Source: Oxytricha trifallax
Taxonomy: Eukaryota; Ciliophora; Spirotrichea; Sporadotrichida; Oxytrichidae
Assembly: GCA_000711775.1 (NCBI GenBank)
Contig: ARYC01000137.1
Coordinates: forward strand, 1 to 64,000
DNA length: 64,000 bases
Direction of reading: 5' to 3'
The translations under genes and the position numbers were made by a program. Below are positions 43,506-54,113 of this stretch, piece by piece. The stretch's first letter is position 1, and every line of letters begins with the position of its first letter. The notes beneath the pieces are model-generated. The model saw only the letters and a program-made list of their open reading frames with translations, did no database searches and was not told the DNA's origin.

Positions 43506-45354
43506 TCAACGAGTGAGGGTGGCATTAATGAAAATATCGAAATAATCTCTGTCGAAATACTCATTAAGTTGCCTCTTTGGTACCCAGGCGTAGTCTTCAT
43601 GTTCAGAGTGATCGCTCTCGAAGTTGAAAGATGGAAGTCCTCTGTAATGATTGGCTTGGAAAAAGTAAGTTCTAACTCCATTAAGCCCTTGATTTTTTGA
43701 GTCTTATTTTTAAATTATAGGCGATAAATTGTTAATCTTTGTAATGGAAAATGCTGTTTATTTATGAATTATAAAGGTAAGTCTTATTTCTCAGCACCAC
43801 TAAGCTCTCTAATAGTTGAGACAACTGGGTTTTAACCAAAGAATCTAATTTTCCACTCATCGCTTGTCAAGTTTGTGAAAAGATTTTGCTTTGCCTTGAG
43901 GAATGTTTCTCCAAAATACATCTTGGTTGTTGGGAATTCCCACTCTTTAGTGTATTTATTTTTCAAGATTAAGTATGTGCGGTCTTCTCCAGCATAGTGA
44001 ATAGTTCTTCGGTCTAATATATTAGGATCTGTTTTGCTGAAGTGCTTACTGGCTGCTGCGTATTCCAACTCCTCGCCAGTCTCCTCATTCGTTAGTTTGT
44101 AAGTTGGGTAATTATCCAAATTCATTCTACTCTTGTAAGGGTTATCATTCAAAACTTCTTCATTAAGTTTTACGGCATCCTCAAGCTCGTCGAAGTATTT
44201 AGTCAAAATAGTAAAAAAATAGGAAATAATTAATTTCTTAAAATACAATGATACTATAAATAAATCACTCTTCAAATATTATTATAATTATTTTTAATAA
44301 ATTTACATGATTTTTATTTAATTATATATAAAATGGGCCAAAGTGATAAATATTATATTTTTACCACTTGCGCCCATTTTTATTATATTAATAATTTATA
44401 TTTCTAATTTTAATTCTTTATTTTAAAACTCATTATATAAATCAAATTACTTTTCTGCACAAATGATATGTAATTTATTCTTTGTTTTATATTTTTATTA
44501 ATTAATATATTTTATATATTAAAATTTTAGAATTATAAAGATCTGATACTTTTATTAGTAAATTATTTTAAAATTATTCATGTTTTTACTTAGGAATAAA
44601 TGAAATTAAATATTGATTAAAAAGCTAACTTCATTTCTATTATTTAAAATTAATAAATATATTTCAAGATATAAATTAGAAATATAAAAATAAATTATGG
44701 GCTCTAAGACAAATAATAAATAAGTAAAAATAATTTAATTCCTAATTATAAATAGCTTTATTATTAATCAAGCTTATTTCTAATAAATATTTTAAAAATA
44801 ATTTAAAGTTTGTATATTTTATATTTCTTTAAATTTAAGCATTATTACGTTCACGATTTTTTCACTATTTTGACTGATTGTCTCTGGTCCATATAGTACT
44901 CGTTCATTAAGTGATTTTTGTACTTCAAAAATTCAACTTCACGCTTTCTCATAGTCATAAAAATAGGGGGTCTCTGAATCATTAATCCGCAGTCCACTCT
45001 CATGTCATCTCTTGAGAATACATAGAACCCACTGGGATCAATTTCAAACTCTGCTTGCATACGATCTGAAGCTATTTTCAATTTCTCTGCGTATTTATCA
45101 ACGTTTTCCTTCTCATTAGTGTTTCTCCCCCTCTCATCAAGCCCCAATTCCTTGTATAACTTTGATCTCTCCTTTGTCAATTCATCTAAATTCTACACAA
45201 TTTTCTTTTCTTTCTTGTTGTCGTCCTTCTTCTCTAGAATCTTAATTTCTCCTGTTTTTCTATCGAACTGCATTTGAGGTGGCTCGTAGTCAAATGTGCT
45301 CTCGTTTGTGAATTGCTGAAGTACTCTGAATTTTTTATCCAGCAAGGATTTCAT
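43506..45354 (-). CDS. MRPL46: Mitochondrial large-subunit ribosomal protein mL46
   Basis: ATG 45354 (MKSLLDKKFRVLQQFTNEST) to TGA 43506. It has an N-terminal extension rich in Lys/Glu, then CGLMIQRPPIFMTMRKREVE, the hallmark start of mL46 (xQRPPx), DQRQYFDELEDAVKLNEEV, LDRRTIHYAGEDRTYLILKN, WEFPTTKMYFGETFLKAKQN, IRFFGQNPVVSTIRELSGAE, GVRTYFFQANHYRG, and DYAWVPKRQLNEYFD, the NUDIX-like fold of the family. A structural protein of the mitoribosome large subunit, nuclear-encoded. Two inserts are removed precisely: a 677-bp MITE-type IES (44200-44876, pointer ATT) and an 80-bp IES (43700-43789). All frames then join without lesion. Confidence 0.85.
43700..43789 (-). other. IES, 80 bp, pointer AGTCTTATTT
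   Basis: The 10-bp AGTCTTATTT occurs at 43700-43709 and 43780-43789. Excision joins SGAEKQD to SKNQGLNGVRTYFF in mL46 and corrects the frame. Confidence 0.9.
44197..44879. mobile_element. CAGTCAAAATAGT MITE acting as IES, copy 1
   Basis: The 677-bp element 44200-44876 between ATT duplications. The ends are TAGTCAAAATAGTAAAAAAA and the near inverse TTTTTTCACTATTTTGACTG. An internal hairpin ATGGGCCAAAGTG...CACTTGCGCCCAT lies at 44334-44381. Excision leaving one ATT joins GACCAGAGACAAT to ACTTCGACGAGC in frame in mL46. The sister copy at 58823 has almost identical length and the same hairpin. Confidence 0.88.
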
Positions 45355-46076
45355 ATGTCTTAATTTTATTACTTCAATAAATCTTTTTTTGCATATTTCC
45401 TTATCATTTCAAAAATTTATATATAACCATTTTAAAGGTAATTCCTATAACTTTATGCTTATGATGGTAATAATAATAAATAACAGATATTTTAATTTAT
45501 ATTTTTGGTCTTAACTCAGTTGAAGAGTATTTAGCAAATGAACGCCTTTAGAGATTAGAATTGAAGAGGAAGAAGTTAAGGAGCTATTTCGAATGAGTTG
45601 AGCACTTTTATGTGGCTAACATATTTATATATTACAATTATTATATAATTATTAATTTAATTACTTCTATAATCACTCCGAAATAACATTGTACGTGTAT
45701 GAATATATGAGATGTATCCCATGATTATTCTAATATTCTTTTGAAAAGTGTTAAATTTCCAAATAAATTTGAAATAATTAAAACAAGAATATATTAAATT
45801 TGAAAAATATAGGTTTATATCTATAGTTTACTAGTCATTTCAGAGAATAGCTAATTTAATTGAGCCTCAAATTACTAGGATTGGTTGGGGAAAAAGATGA
45901 TAAAATCCTGATAGTTTAGTTATTATTTATAGGTAAATTTTGAGACTCATTTATCTTTAATTTTTCATCTACGGCCTGCTTTAGCTGATTACTCCTCCTC
46001 TTCTATAATTTATCTTGAAAATGAGGGTTGATAGACAAAAATCCAATATTTATTAAATTTATTTTTAAAAATAGGA
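45355..46076. other. Intergenic region with a possible small exon
   Basis: Mostly AT-rich. On the plus strand 45521-45602, after a CTCAG acceptor-like site, the frame VEEYLANERLQRLELKRKKL ends at a TGA and could be the last exon of a small gene whose other exon was not found. Nothing else is supported. Confidence 0.35.
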
Positions 46077-47732
46077 TCAATCTTCTTCACTGTCGTCATT
46101 TCTCTAACTGGCTTGAGACTGCTCTAAACTCTAATTTTTCTTAGGTTTCTTATCAACAACCATAACTATTGGTTAATCTTGATTTGAATTGCTGGCTTCA
46201 ATCAGAGCTACATCAGTGTGCTGATCGTCATTATTGCCGTTACCATTTTCATCTTCCTCATCGTAATACTCATCTTCCTCGTACTCACTCTCATCCTCTT
46301 TATGCACTTTCTTAGAGTGATTCAGCTTATCCTTTTGTTGTATCTACTGTTGTTTTATGATTTACTCTGACTTAGCCTGTGCTTACTTCACTATTTCAAC
46401 CTTTTCAATGGGTACTTATTGGTCTTTCTAGTCTGATGATTGAGTCAAATGTTGATAAGGTTACTGTTTTTAGGGTAGTTATTGCTCAATTTGAGATTGC
46501 TTCTGCTGTAGCTACACCTGTTATTATTGAATTTATTGCTGTAGTTTAGCTTTCTAAGCTGCTTCAATGTTAGCCATTTCGGCTTGCTTCTGTTTCTGTT
46601 ATAATTAATGCTTCATTTCTTGCTCATAGTCACTTTCGTCTTCATCATCTTCCTCAAACTACTCTTCCTTCAAGATTTCCTGCTTTAATTGCTGTTGAAC
46701 AGTTTATTGCTGCACTTATTGTTGTGACTAGGGCTATTATACCTTTTGCTGTTGACTCGTTATTATAAAAAACGAATGAAAATTGTACATTTTTTTAGAC
46801 TCAAAGCTGCAGCTGCGACTTATCTGGCTCTATCTTGTTAGATTTACAGTTATTATTACTACTGCTGTTACTATTATTGCTGCTTTTATTGCTGTAGTTT
46901 TTGCTAATCTTAAGCCATGTCATCATAGTCAATGTCAATCTCTAATTGATCATCATCATGGTTTTATTGCTATTTGTTCTGATTCTTTCTCAGTTGCTGT
47001 TCCATGAATCTATTCAGCTTATTAGTAGCTCCAATGCCTCCCTTGCCGTCTGCTGCTTATGAAACTTTAGGTCTCTCTTTATTATTTGATTGAGACATTT
47101 AGAATTGAGTGTTTGGATTGGTGTTTACTCCGTCTTTCCATCCACCCTTCAAGCCTGGATTTTATTAATAAAATAGTTACTTTTATTTGAATTATAATAA
47201 TAAATTACTGAACTAAAATAGTATAGATTTTGTTCTTGATCTAGATCTTCTGCATCTTCATCCTCTTCTTAAATTGCGTCTTTTGGATCTCCTTAAATTA
47301 AATTTGTAACAAACATACATTTAGCCTATTTAGATTCATAATGAGGGTAAAAGTATTATTTTTATTATTATTTGTAGGATTTCTCTGATTATTCTTGTTT
47401 AAAAACTGAGCTTCTCTATCATTTTACTTGACTCCTTAGGGAATCCCCTATGAATTAGGAATTTGCTATCCTTAAGCAGCACTCGCCTTGTTTAAATTCA
47501 TGCGCTTTTTATCCAGTTTATAGACTCTGTAGCTCATGTAGAGAGTGATTACTATAAGTGTGAGAGTCACGCAGGCTATAAATGTACCAAGAGCTCCAAT
47601 CACTTATGTTGAAACTGATGCTGTGTTTCCAATCCCATTGAAATTGTAAAATCCTTGTGTTGACACACTTGCCAATATATAAGGTAAAAATAAACTGAAA
47701 TTTTTTCCTCTCTATATCCTATTCTCTTTCAT
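46077..47732 (-). CDS. Single-pass membrane protein with Gln-rich and acidic cytoplasmic tail
   Basis: ATG 47732 (MKENRIQRGKNFSLFLPYIL) gives a signal-like hydrophobic start, then STQVIGALGTFIACVTLTLI and VITLYMSYRVYKLDKKRMN, a clear transmembrane helix with a basic stop-transfer. The tail has the acidic stretch EEDEDAEDLDQEQN, then GIGATNKLNRFMEQQLRKNQ, long Gln runs, EEDDEDESDYEQEMKHQ, EDESEYEEDEYYDEEDENGN, and ends NDDSEED at TGA 46077. A 44-bp IES (46754-46802) joins the two Gln-rich halves. Frame changes near 47170-47400 indicate further small IESs or introns. No known domain; an expanded Gln tract encoded mainly by TAA/TAG is notable. Confidence 0.7.
46754..46802 (-). other. IES, 44 bp, pointer GACTC
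   Basis: GACTC at 46754-46758 and 46798-46802. Excision joins GCAGCTTTGAGT to CAACAGCAAAAGG and restores the Gln-rich frame. Confidence 0.8.
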
Positions 47733-47973
47733 TATTTATACACAAATTATGAATGATCTATGATTAGTCTGGAAAGCTAAATTGCTACTATCGGCCTCTT
47801 AATTCCCTAGAAAACCACTTTTTAAGGCGATTTACTGCAATCTGTGGAGTTACAGTGAAAATTCTTAATTCTAATTTGAAGACATTAAATTAAATATTAA
47901 CAACTGTCTCACTTTTATCAAACTTAAACTATAATTAATATTATACAACTTATTATTATATTCACTCAATAAA

Positions 47974-48449
47974 ATGAAAGTACTCGTAGAATTCAGGTAA
48001 GTTCAATCAATTATATGAGTATTGCTGCTCTAATAATTTATAATTTTTTAATGTAAAATTGATATAAAAATTCAACGTTTTCATTTAAAAAACTTTATAA
48101 TTATTCTCTAAGTCATATTTGACAAGGCAGATGATTGAGTCATAACTTTAAAATGATTTACGATTCTTAATCTTATTTGTATAGCGGTGGTCTTGAGTTA
48201 ATGTTTGAAGGCAAAAAGCATATAGACGTAGATCTCCCAGAAACACATACCACATTGGAGAATCTTGTAGATTTCTTGAAAAAGCATAACTTGAAGGACA
48301 AGGAAGAGATGTTTGTGCAGGGAAGTTCAGTAAGACCAGGAATCATCGTATTGGTTAATGATACAGATTGGGAACTTCTTGACACACTTCACTATAAGAT
48401 ACAGGAGAGAGATTAAATCGCATTCATCTCTACTTTACATGGGGGTTGA
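47974..48449 (+). CDS. URM1: Ubiquitin-related modifier 1
   Basis: Exon 1 47974-47996 (MKVLVEF), intron 47997-48184 (GTAAG...GTATAG), exon 2 48185-48449; 95 aa. Family features: SGGLELMFEGKKHIDVDLPE, MFVQGSSVRPGIIVLVNDTD, WELLDTLHYKIQERDQIAFI and the C-terminal STLHGG ending directly at TGA. A TAA codon in exon 2 reads as Gln (ERDQIAF). URM1 is a sulphur carrier for 2-thiolation of tRNA wobble uridines and a protein modifier; the terminal Gly-Gly is activated as a thiocarboxylate. The length is typical. The 188-bp intron is long for this window and might contain an IES. Confidence 0.95.
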
Positions 48450-48759
48450 AAAGAACGAGCGCATACTCATAAATTAACATGAAGTATTTGATGTAGTAAA
48501 TGAATATTAAACTGTTAATTAAAACTTAAAGACCTTTAAAAATATCAAAATAGATTATTTCTAAGTTCTACAATCATTGAATGACTTTTATAAACTCTCT
48601 ATAGATTTCGTTAGTCGTAATATATAAAGTTAACTTAAATATTTAAAGAGCTTAATTAATTAAATTGAGTGTATATTATAGGTATGTCAATTAAAATTAA
48701 TAACTTTTATCTGAGTTGTACTCATTAGTTTATAATTTCAAATAACATAATCAAAAAAT

Positions 48760-50015
48760 ATGAACCCAGAATAGTAAGCGACATTTATAACTTTTTAAGC
48801 GTGACCCTTTTGCCTAAACCCCATCGTTTTATAGCGACTATCTCTTCAAGGTATTGCTCATTGGTAACTCAGGAGTCGGTAAATCCTCTCTCTTGCTCAG
48901 ATTCGCTGTAAGTTAGGGTTCTTAAAGATATGACGGCATTACTTTCTATCAACAGAATGTTTAGTTATCTGGATTTTGAGATTTTAAATTCATTGGGCTT
49001 TGTCAAATAAGTGTTAAAAACAGATAAAGATTATAAATTTCAATTTTAATGGGCCCCAAATAATCTGCTTGCTATAAGTTTACTAATTACAAATAAAAGA
49101 ATGTTAAAATTTTCCTAATAGGACGATGTGTTCACAGACAACTTTATGCCAACAATCGGAGTCGACTTCGTAAGCATATTTTTAATAACCATCTAAAATT
49201 AAACATAACTAATCCAAATCAATTTAGAAAATCAGAACTATTGAAGTAGACGGCAAGACAATCAAGCTCCAAATCGTAAGTTTATTCCTTTATTCTAAAA
49301 ATCTTGCGAAAAATAAAACAATGAGAGGGAGTGTCCAAAATCTTCAATATGCCTTCATTTTTAATGCTATAACTTAATCACTCTAAAACATCGCAAGATA
49401 CCTTAAGCCTCATTTTTCCATTATAAATTTTTCAATACTTAAGAATCTAATTTTAGTGGGACACTGCAGGCCAAGAGAGATTCAAGACCATCACCAGCAG
49501 CTATTACAAAGGTGCTCACGGTATCATTGTTACCTATGATATTACTGATCGCGAGAGTTTCAGCGCTATTGAGAACTGGATGAACGAAGTCGAGAAGCAC
49601 GCTTCAGACAACATCTCCCGTATCCTTGTCGGTAACAAGAGCGATATGGAAGACGCTAGACAAGTCTCAACAGACGAGGGTAAAGAGCTCGCTGAACATT
49701 ACAACGTCAGATTCCTAGAGACATCTGCTAAGGACTGCAAGAACGTCGAGGAAGCTTTCACTATGATGACCAGAGAAATCAAATCAAGAGTCGCAATTAC
49801 TCAACCAAAGAAAGCCACCGAATGTAAGTTATAATAAAATAGCATAAAAGCGTTTGGATCTGGTAACAGAGTCACTCTATAAATGCTTTAAATCTCTAAT
49901 TTAAATACACTCGGAAAAATTAACTTCCTTTTTTTTAGAAACTTAAGCTCAAAGAATCAACAAAAATCAACATCAAACCAAAAAGATTCAAGAGAAGAAG
50001 GGCGGCTGCTGCTGA
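48760..50015 (+). CDS. Rab1/Ypt1-like small GTPase
   Basis: Six exons: 48760-48773, 48835-48907, 49122-49169, 49228-49275, 49457-49823, 49939-50015, all GT-AG, total 627 nt = 208 aa. Motifs: [20 protein letters not shown] (P-loop), FMPTIGVDF (switch I), [20 protein letters not shown] (switch II), VGNKSDMED (NKxD), ETSAKD (SAK) and a C-terminal GGCC prenylation signal just before TGA. The sequence is closest to Rab1/Ypt1 (ER-to-Golgi traffic) by the start and switch regions; the subfamily is inferred. A TAA codon in the last exon reads as Gln. Codon use is richer in G/C than that of the neighbouring low-complexity genes, as expected for a conserved, well-expressed gene. Confidence 0.95.
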
Positions 50016-50590
50016 ACAACTAATTTATGAAAGATCTTCATCATTCCTGGTGTATTAGATATAAATAATGGGCGGGGAGAGTGACTGGACTATTCTCAAA
50101 TTAAGAACCCTTTGGATATAAAGATTAATTATCGGAATTATACTTATAAACTTGAAGCGATTTATTTTTTTATTTACCTATTATTTTGCAATATTTCATC
50201 CACAAGATTTATATTTATCCATGAAGTTGCTCTTTGTCTGCAATATATTCTAATCAATCTAGAATTTAAATATATTCAATATAATAGTTTCATTCAATAT
50301 TTCTTCTTTCTTCTAATATCTATTGTTATTGATTATTGTGTAAATTTTATATATATATATATTAATAAACTTGAAATTCACATTTTGTTTCACTAAAAAG
50401 TTACTATAGTAATTTTTTCTCTATTAAAAGCAAAACTATTTCATCAGAAATTGATTGAATTTTTTACTTAATATCTCAAAGGCCTAGATTAAACTTGCTT
50501 AGATCAATTTTTGGAATACTATTCGATTACTTAAATAATTTCTCCCGTTTATACATGTAGTCATTATCAAATTTTAGACAATAATAATTT
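50016..50590. other. AT-rich spacer downstream of the Rab gene
   Basis: No gene supported; the frame at 50112-50396 is AT-driven and rich in Ile/Phe/Tyr without similarity to anything known. Confidence 0.5.
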
Positions 50591-51545
50591 TAATCTACAT
50601 CCTTAAATAATGAGTAGATAATATAATAAATATATTTAATATAAATGAAATTTCTTCTTTTCATATTCTTGTTTCTTTTTATTTTGTAATTTCATAGTTT
50701 CTTAGTGTTATTCACGAGTTTAGCTTTTCTTCATATCCTCTGGGGAAATGAATTTTCTTGCAAAACTATATTCTTATTCATTATTTAGAAAATCTATATC
50801 TGATTGATTGTAGTCTGTTTATATTGAGTACATCATTTTGAATTAAACTCGATTATTTTATATAAGTAATTATGATTAAAAGACCTTAATTTTCTTAATG
50901 ATAATATGTTACTGAATAATAAAGTCCATATTTATTTAATCAATTGTGAGCAATTAATATCATTTTGCTTAAACATATTAAAATTTATAAATTTGAATGT
51001 ATTTGCAATTGATGTAAGCAAATAAGCCCCAGAAACCCCAAAATTAAGCCCAGCGCAATAATCACTTAATTCCTAATGATGTTATTACTTTTATTCTGTT
51101 TCACTAGTCTACTAGAATATATTTTGCATCATGCCAAAACTCTCAATAAAAATTGACACACTTTCAAATATATTAGTCATGGGATTATCGTGTTTTACTC
51201 ACACTCATAAAACCTTTGAATTATTCTGCTATTTTCTGAAATTCTTGGATTTTATCGTTTTATGTATCAACCATTGGGCAAGATTAATCATAATATTATA
51301 ATAAGTTAAAGATTAGGAATATTAAATTCTAATTAAGTATAAGTTAAAATAAATATTAATGGGGCAATCTTGATCTTTAAATAAATCGTCATTATTTCTT
51401 TGTATTAATCCAGTTTCAAAGCCCTGCAGAAAATCTTGATTTATAGATAGTGCCTAAACATCAAATGATAAAATTGCTATCACAATTAAAAGCACTAAAG
51501 CAAATATTTAAGTTTTATTAATGCTCAGATTTAAAAGAATAAAAA
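50591..51545 (-). pseudogene. Secreted-type protein, paralogue B (one frameshift)
   Basis: The minus strand encodes a hydrophobic signal segment IFALVLLIVIAILSFDVQAL, then SINQDFLQGFETGLIQRNND, across an 86-bp IES to DCPMVDTQNDKIQEFQKIAE, FKGFMSVSK, a 1-nt shift, then HDNPMTNIFESVSIFIESFG and DYCAGLNFGVSGAYLLTSIA. A Lys-rich tail (SPEDMKKSQ, KKKQEYEKKK) lies at 50640-50780. All blocks match paralogue A at 52074-53831 in order. The ATG was not found, so the 5-prime end may lie beyond another IES. The extra base in AGTAAAACACG suggests this copy is decaying. Confidence 0.6.
51276..51367 (-). other. IES, 86 bp, pointer GGGCAA
   Basis: GGGCAA at 51276-51281 and 51362-51367. Excision joins CAAGATTGCCC to AATGGTTGATACA (DCPMVDTQNDK), in frame and parallel to DCDMVKPENKD in paralogue A. 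Confidence 0.8.
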
Positions 51546-52073
51546 AAGTAATAACTAATAAATATTAATAAAATAATTGTATATTGATTAGTAAATGTTT
51601 TTTGGGATTTTAACACTCTTTAAAATTTCAAAATAAGTCGTTGGGTATCAGCAAATAATTTATTTGATTTTTTTATCATTTCATTGAGATAAATACAAAA
51701 ATAACTTTTTTTATGACCTATAAAATTTAATATTTCAATAATTTATTGAATTAAACCTGATTAAAAATCATTTTTCTATATATAATTAAATCAGTAATAT
51801 TGTTTATTGACGTCTTTATTTTACAATTATATTACTCCATTACTTAAACTAAATTAATTACTTTTTAATTTTAATTTATTATATTTCCAATTTCTTATTT
51901 TAATAATTCTTATTTACTTTATATCATTTTTATATTGTCATGATTAATACTAGAAATATTTTGCTGTATAAATATTTCCAAATCTATTCTATTTAAGAGA
52001 TTTATATATTTAAACATTTCCTTATACATAAACTTTTAATTTTATTCATATAAAATTTCCACTAATTCAGAGA

Positions 52074-53831
52074 TGCTTTGGACCAAACATTTTATTACCG
52101 AAGGCTGCCTATCTTCTCTTTAAGGGATCTTTTTTGTCTTTCTCTTCCTGCTATTTCTTTATTTCTTTTTATTTCTTTAAATTTGCTTCGGAACTCTCAC
52201 GTGACTAGAGTTCCTTGTTTTAACTGTAGCCCTTTCTATCTTTAAATAATATATCAGCTGCATCTATCTATAAATTTTTCAAAGTTATAAGTGGTTAAGA
52301 AAAAGGGGTTTTGGGGTTTCATGTGTGTTTATATATATATATATATAAATAAATATATTATTAGTTCTATTTTAAAGTTATTTTAATGCATCGCTAGTCC
52401 CTTCTTTATCTGGCTTAGACTTTATATCTTCTACATACCTGAATTAATTATAAAATGGAACTATTAAATACACAAGGTATTATCATATGGGTTAATTCAG
52501 ATTCATGGAATAAAAACTGATATAATACTTGTAAACAATTACTTCTTAACAAATTTTATAGCAATTATTATATTAAAACCTAAATGAATCTGCAACATTA
52601 TTAAGAATATAAGCGCCAGTTATTCCAAAATTGAGTCCTGCGCAATAATCGGATCCCTCATAAATTGTAAAAATATTGATCATTTGACCCAAATTCTCAA
52701 TGAAATAGGTGACTGTATCAAACATTCGAGAGAGAGGATTGTCTTCTTTCACAGAGCTCATGAAATTTCTATACATATTTGCAAAGTTCAATATTAAACT
52801 CATTATTTTTATATTAATAATTAATATTAATTTGTAATTGCATGAATCAAATTATATAACTTAGTATGAATTAGTCTCATTGTTTATAAATTGATAGTAA
52901 AGACTTGAAAAATATTTAATTGTCATTAAATAAAATTAAAAAACATTTTTAATTAAACCCAAATCCTTATTCTCTGGCTTGACCATATCGCAATCAGAAT
53001 CAAAGAACACATCCTCGTTGTCTCTCTCCATCATGCCCTTCTCAAACCCATCCATGAAGTCCTCATTCACACTTAAAGCACTACTCAGATTGATTATTGA
53101 GGAAATTATCAAAATGCATGAAATTAAATTAGAGAGTTAATTGCTAGATGAGATACCAATCTCACTAAGGACTTTCTAATAGAGCTTTCTACTACACTAA
53201 GGCCTACTGAGGAGAAGGAGGTGGTCTCTGGCCGCAACTTATGAGGGACCAGTAGGCGGATTTCAATCTGTCAGCTATTACACTCCTCGAGTGGGTTTGA
53301 TCCTAGGATTTCCCTCCATAGATGAGTTTGCCTGGCTTGATTTCAGTTTCCTAGGTAATAGGGAGCAGGATGCAGGTACGCTCTGCCTTCAAAAGTGAGA
53401 AGACGAAAATCATTGAAGCCAACGAAATGGATTTTTCTCCCACATCTAGTTAGAGTGGTGAAGCTACCACAAAGCGAAAGGATAGGGATAACGTTTCCCA
53501 ATAGCGGTGGGACCCGTAATCGTTTTCCCCCACTCCCTGTTATCTAGATGATTTCTACAAGCTCTGTTGTTCAGATAATGTTGGCAATATCTTGATTTAG
53601 GAAGAGACTAGGTGATAGCGGAAGTAGGTTCTTCGGAGTTTTCTACTTCATGACTGCCACGTCAACTCACTCAGATACTTCTAAGTCAGGACTAAGATTG
53701 ATGGTTTGATTTTAGTATTATCTAGTGAATGATAAATTTATTTGATTCTTAATTCATTAAACAACAATAATCAAAATGCATCCTAAAACTTTCAGTTTTT
53801 TATTCTATAAGTTTATTCTAAATATTCTCAT
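52074..53831 (-). CDS. Secreted-type protein, paralogue A
   Basis: ATG 53831 (MRIFRINLQNKKLKVLGCIL) begins a signal peptide continued by IISSIINLSSALS after removal of a 662-bp IES. Then VNEDFMDGFEKGMMERDNED, a 159-bp IES, LILNFANMYRNFMSSVKEDN, FDTVTYFIENLGQMINIFTI, DYCAGLNFGITGAYILNNVA, a 141-bp IES, and SFRYVEDIKSKPDKEGTSDA. A final charged segment NKELQSRESSEANLKKQKEI ends FGNKMFGPKHL, TGA 52074. The junction near 52340 is not resolved (intron or IES). No known family; the conserved Cys pair and Gly-rich CAGLNFG segment, shared with paralogue B, suggest a small secreted or membrane-associated family. Confidence 0.7.
52437..52581 (-). other. IES, 141 bp, pointer ACCT
   Basis: ACCT at 52437-52440 and 52578-52581. 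Excision joins GCAGATTCATTTAGG to TATGTAGAAGATATA (ADSFRYVEDI) in frame. Confidence 0.7.
52793..52958 (-). other. IES, 159 bp, pointer ATTAAAC
   Basis: ATTAAAC at 52793-52799 and 52952-52958. Excision joins KDLGL to ILNFANMYRN in paralogue A in frame. Confidence 0.85.
53108..53781. other. IES, 662 bp, 12-bp pointer, containing a GC-rich island
   Basis: ATCAAAATGCAT at 53108-53119 and 53770-53781 flanks an insert in the signal-peptide codons of paralogue A; its removal joins KKLKVLGCIL to IISSIINLSS in frame. The insert core, about 53150-53700, is strikingly GC-rich for this genome and has no long frame on either strand. It contains the block GGATAGGGATAACGTTTCCC and GGTTTGATCCTAGG, the latter loosely like a tRNA-derived B box. 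It could be a short interspersed element, a structured RNA gene or an old transposon remnant. Identity unknown. Confidence 0.75.
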
Positions 53832-54113
53832 TTCTATTTGTATAGTGATTGGTAATAATTTGCTAGAGGTTTTTAAGGCTGTTTTTGTAAATTATTTGAA
53901 TTGTGATTGTTTTCGTGTTTTGTTAATACTTTGAAGTGCCTAAGGACTCTACCCTATTTTAAATTTTAATTATTTTCCTAAATTTAATCTTTTCTTTTAA
54001 TTCAAAATTGTATTCTATAAATAAAAAATAAATATCAAAGTTTCTTTAATTAAATTTGTAAGGACCTTATATCATAAACTAAACATTGAATTTCTTTGTA
54101 TTTTTTAATAAAC

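Noticed and set aside
48173..48385. 70-codon minus-strand frame
   Set aside because: Antisense shadow of URM1 exon 2.
48760..50015. Euplotes-type code (TGA = Cys, TAA/TAG stop)
   Set aside because: The Rab and URM1 genes end at TGA directly after family-typical C-termini and contain internal TAA codons.
52296..52316. GGGGTTTTGGGGTTT as a telomere-addition site or TBE end
   Set aside because: On the minus strand it is read as NPKTP within the C-terminal part of paralogue A, and no subterminal TBE sequence follows.
53150..53700. rRNA, RNase P or SRP RNA gene
   Set aside because: No conserved core of these RNAs could be recognised; composition alone is not enough.
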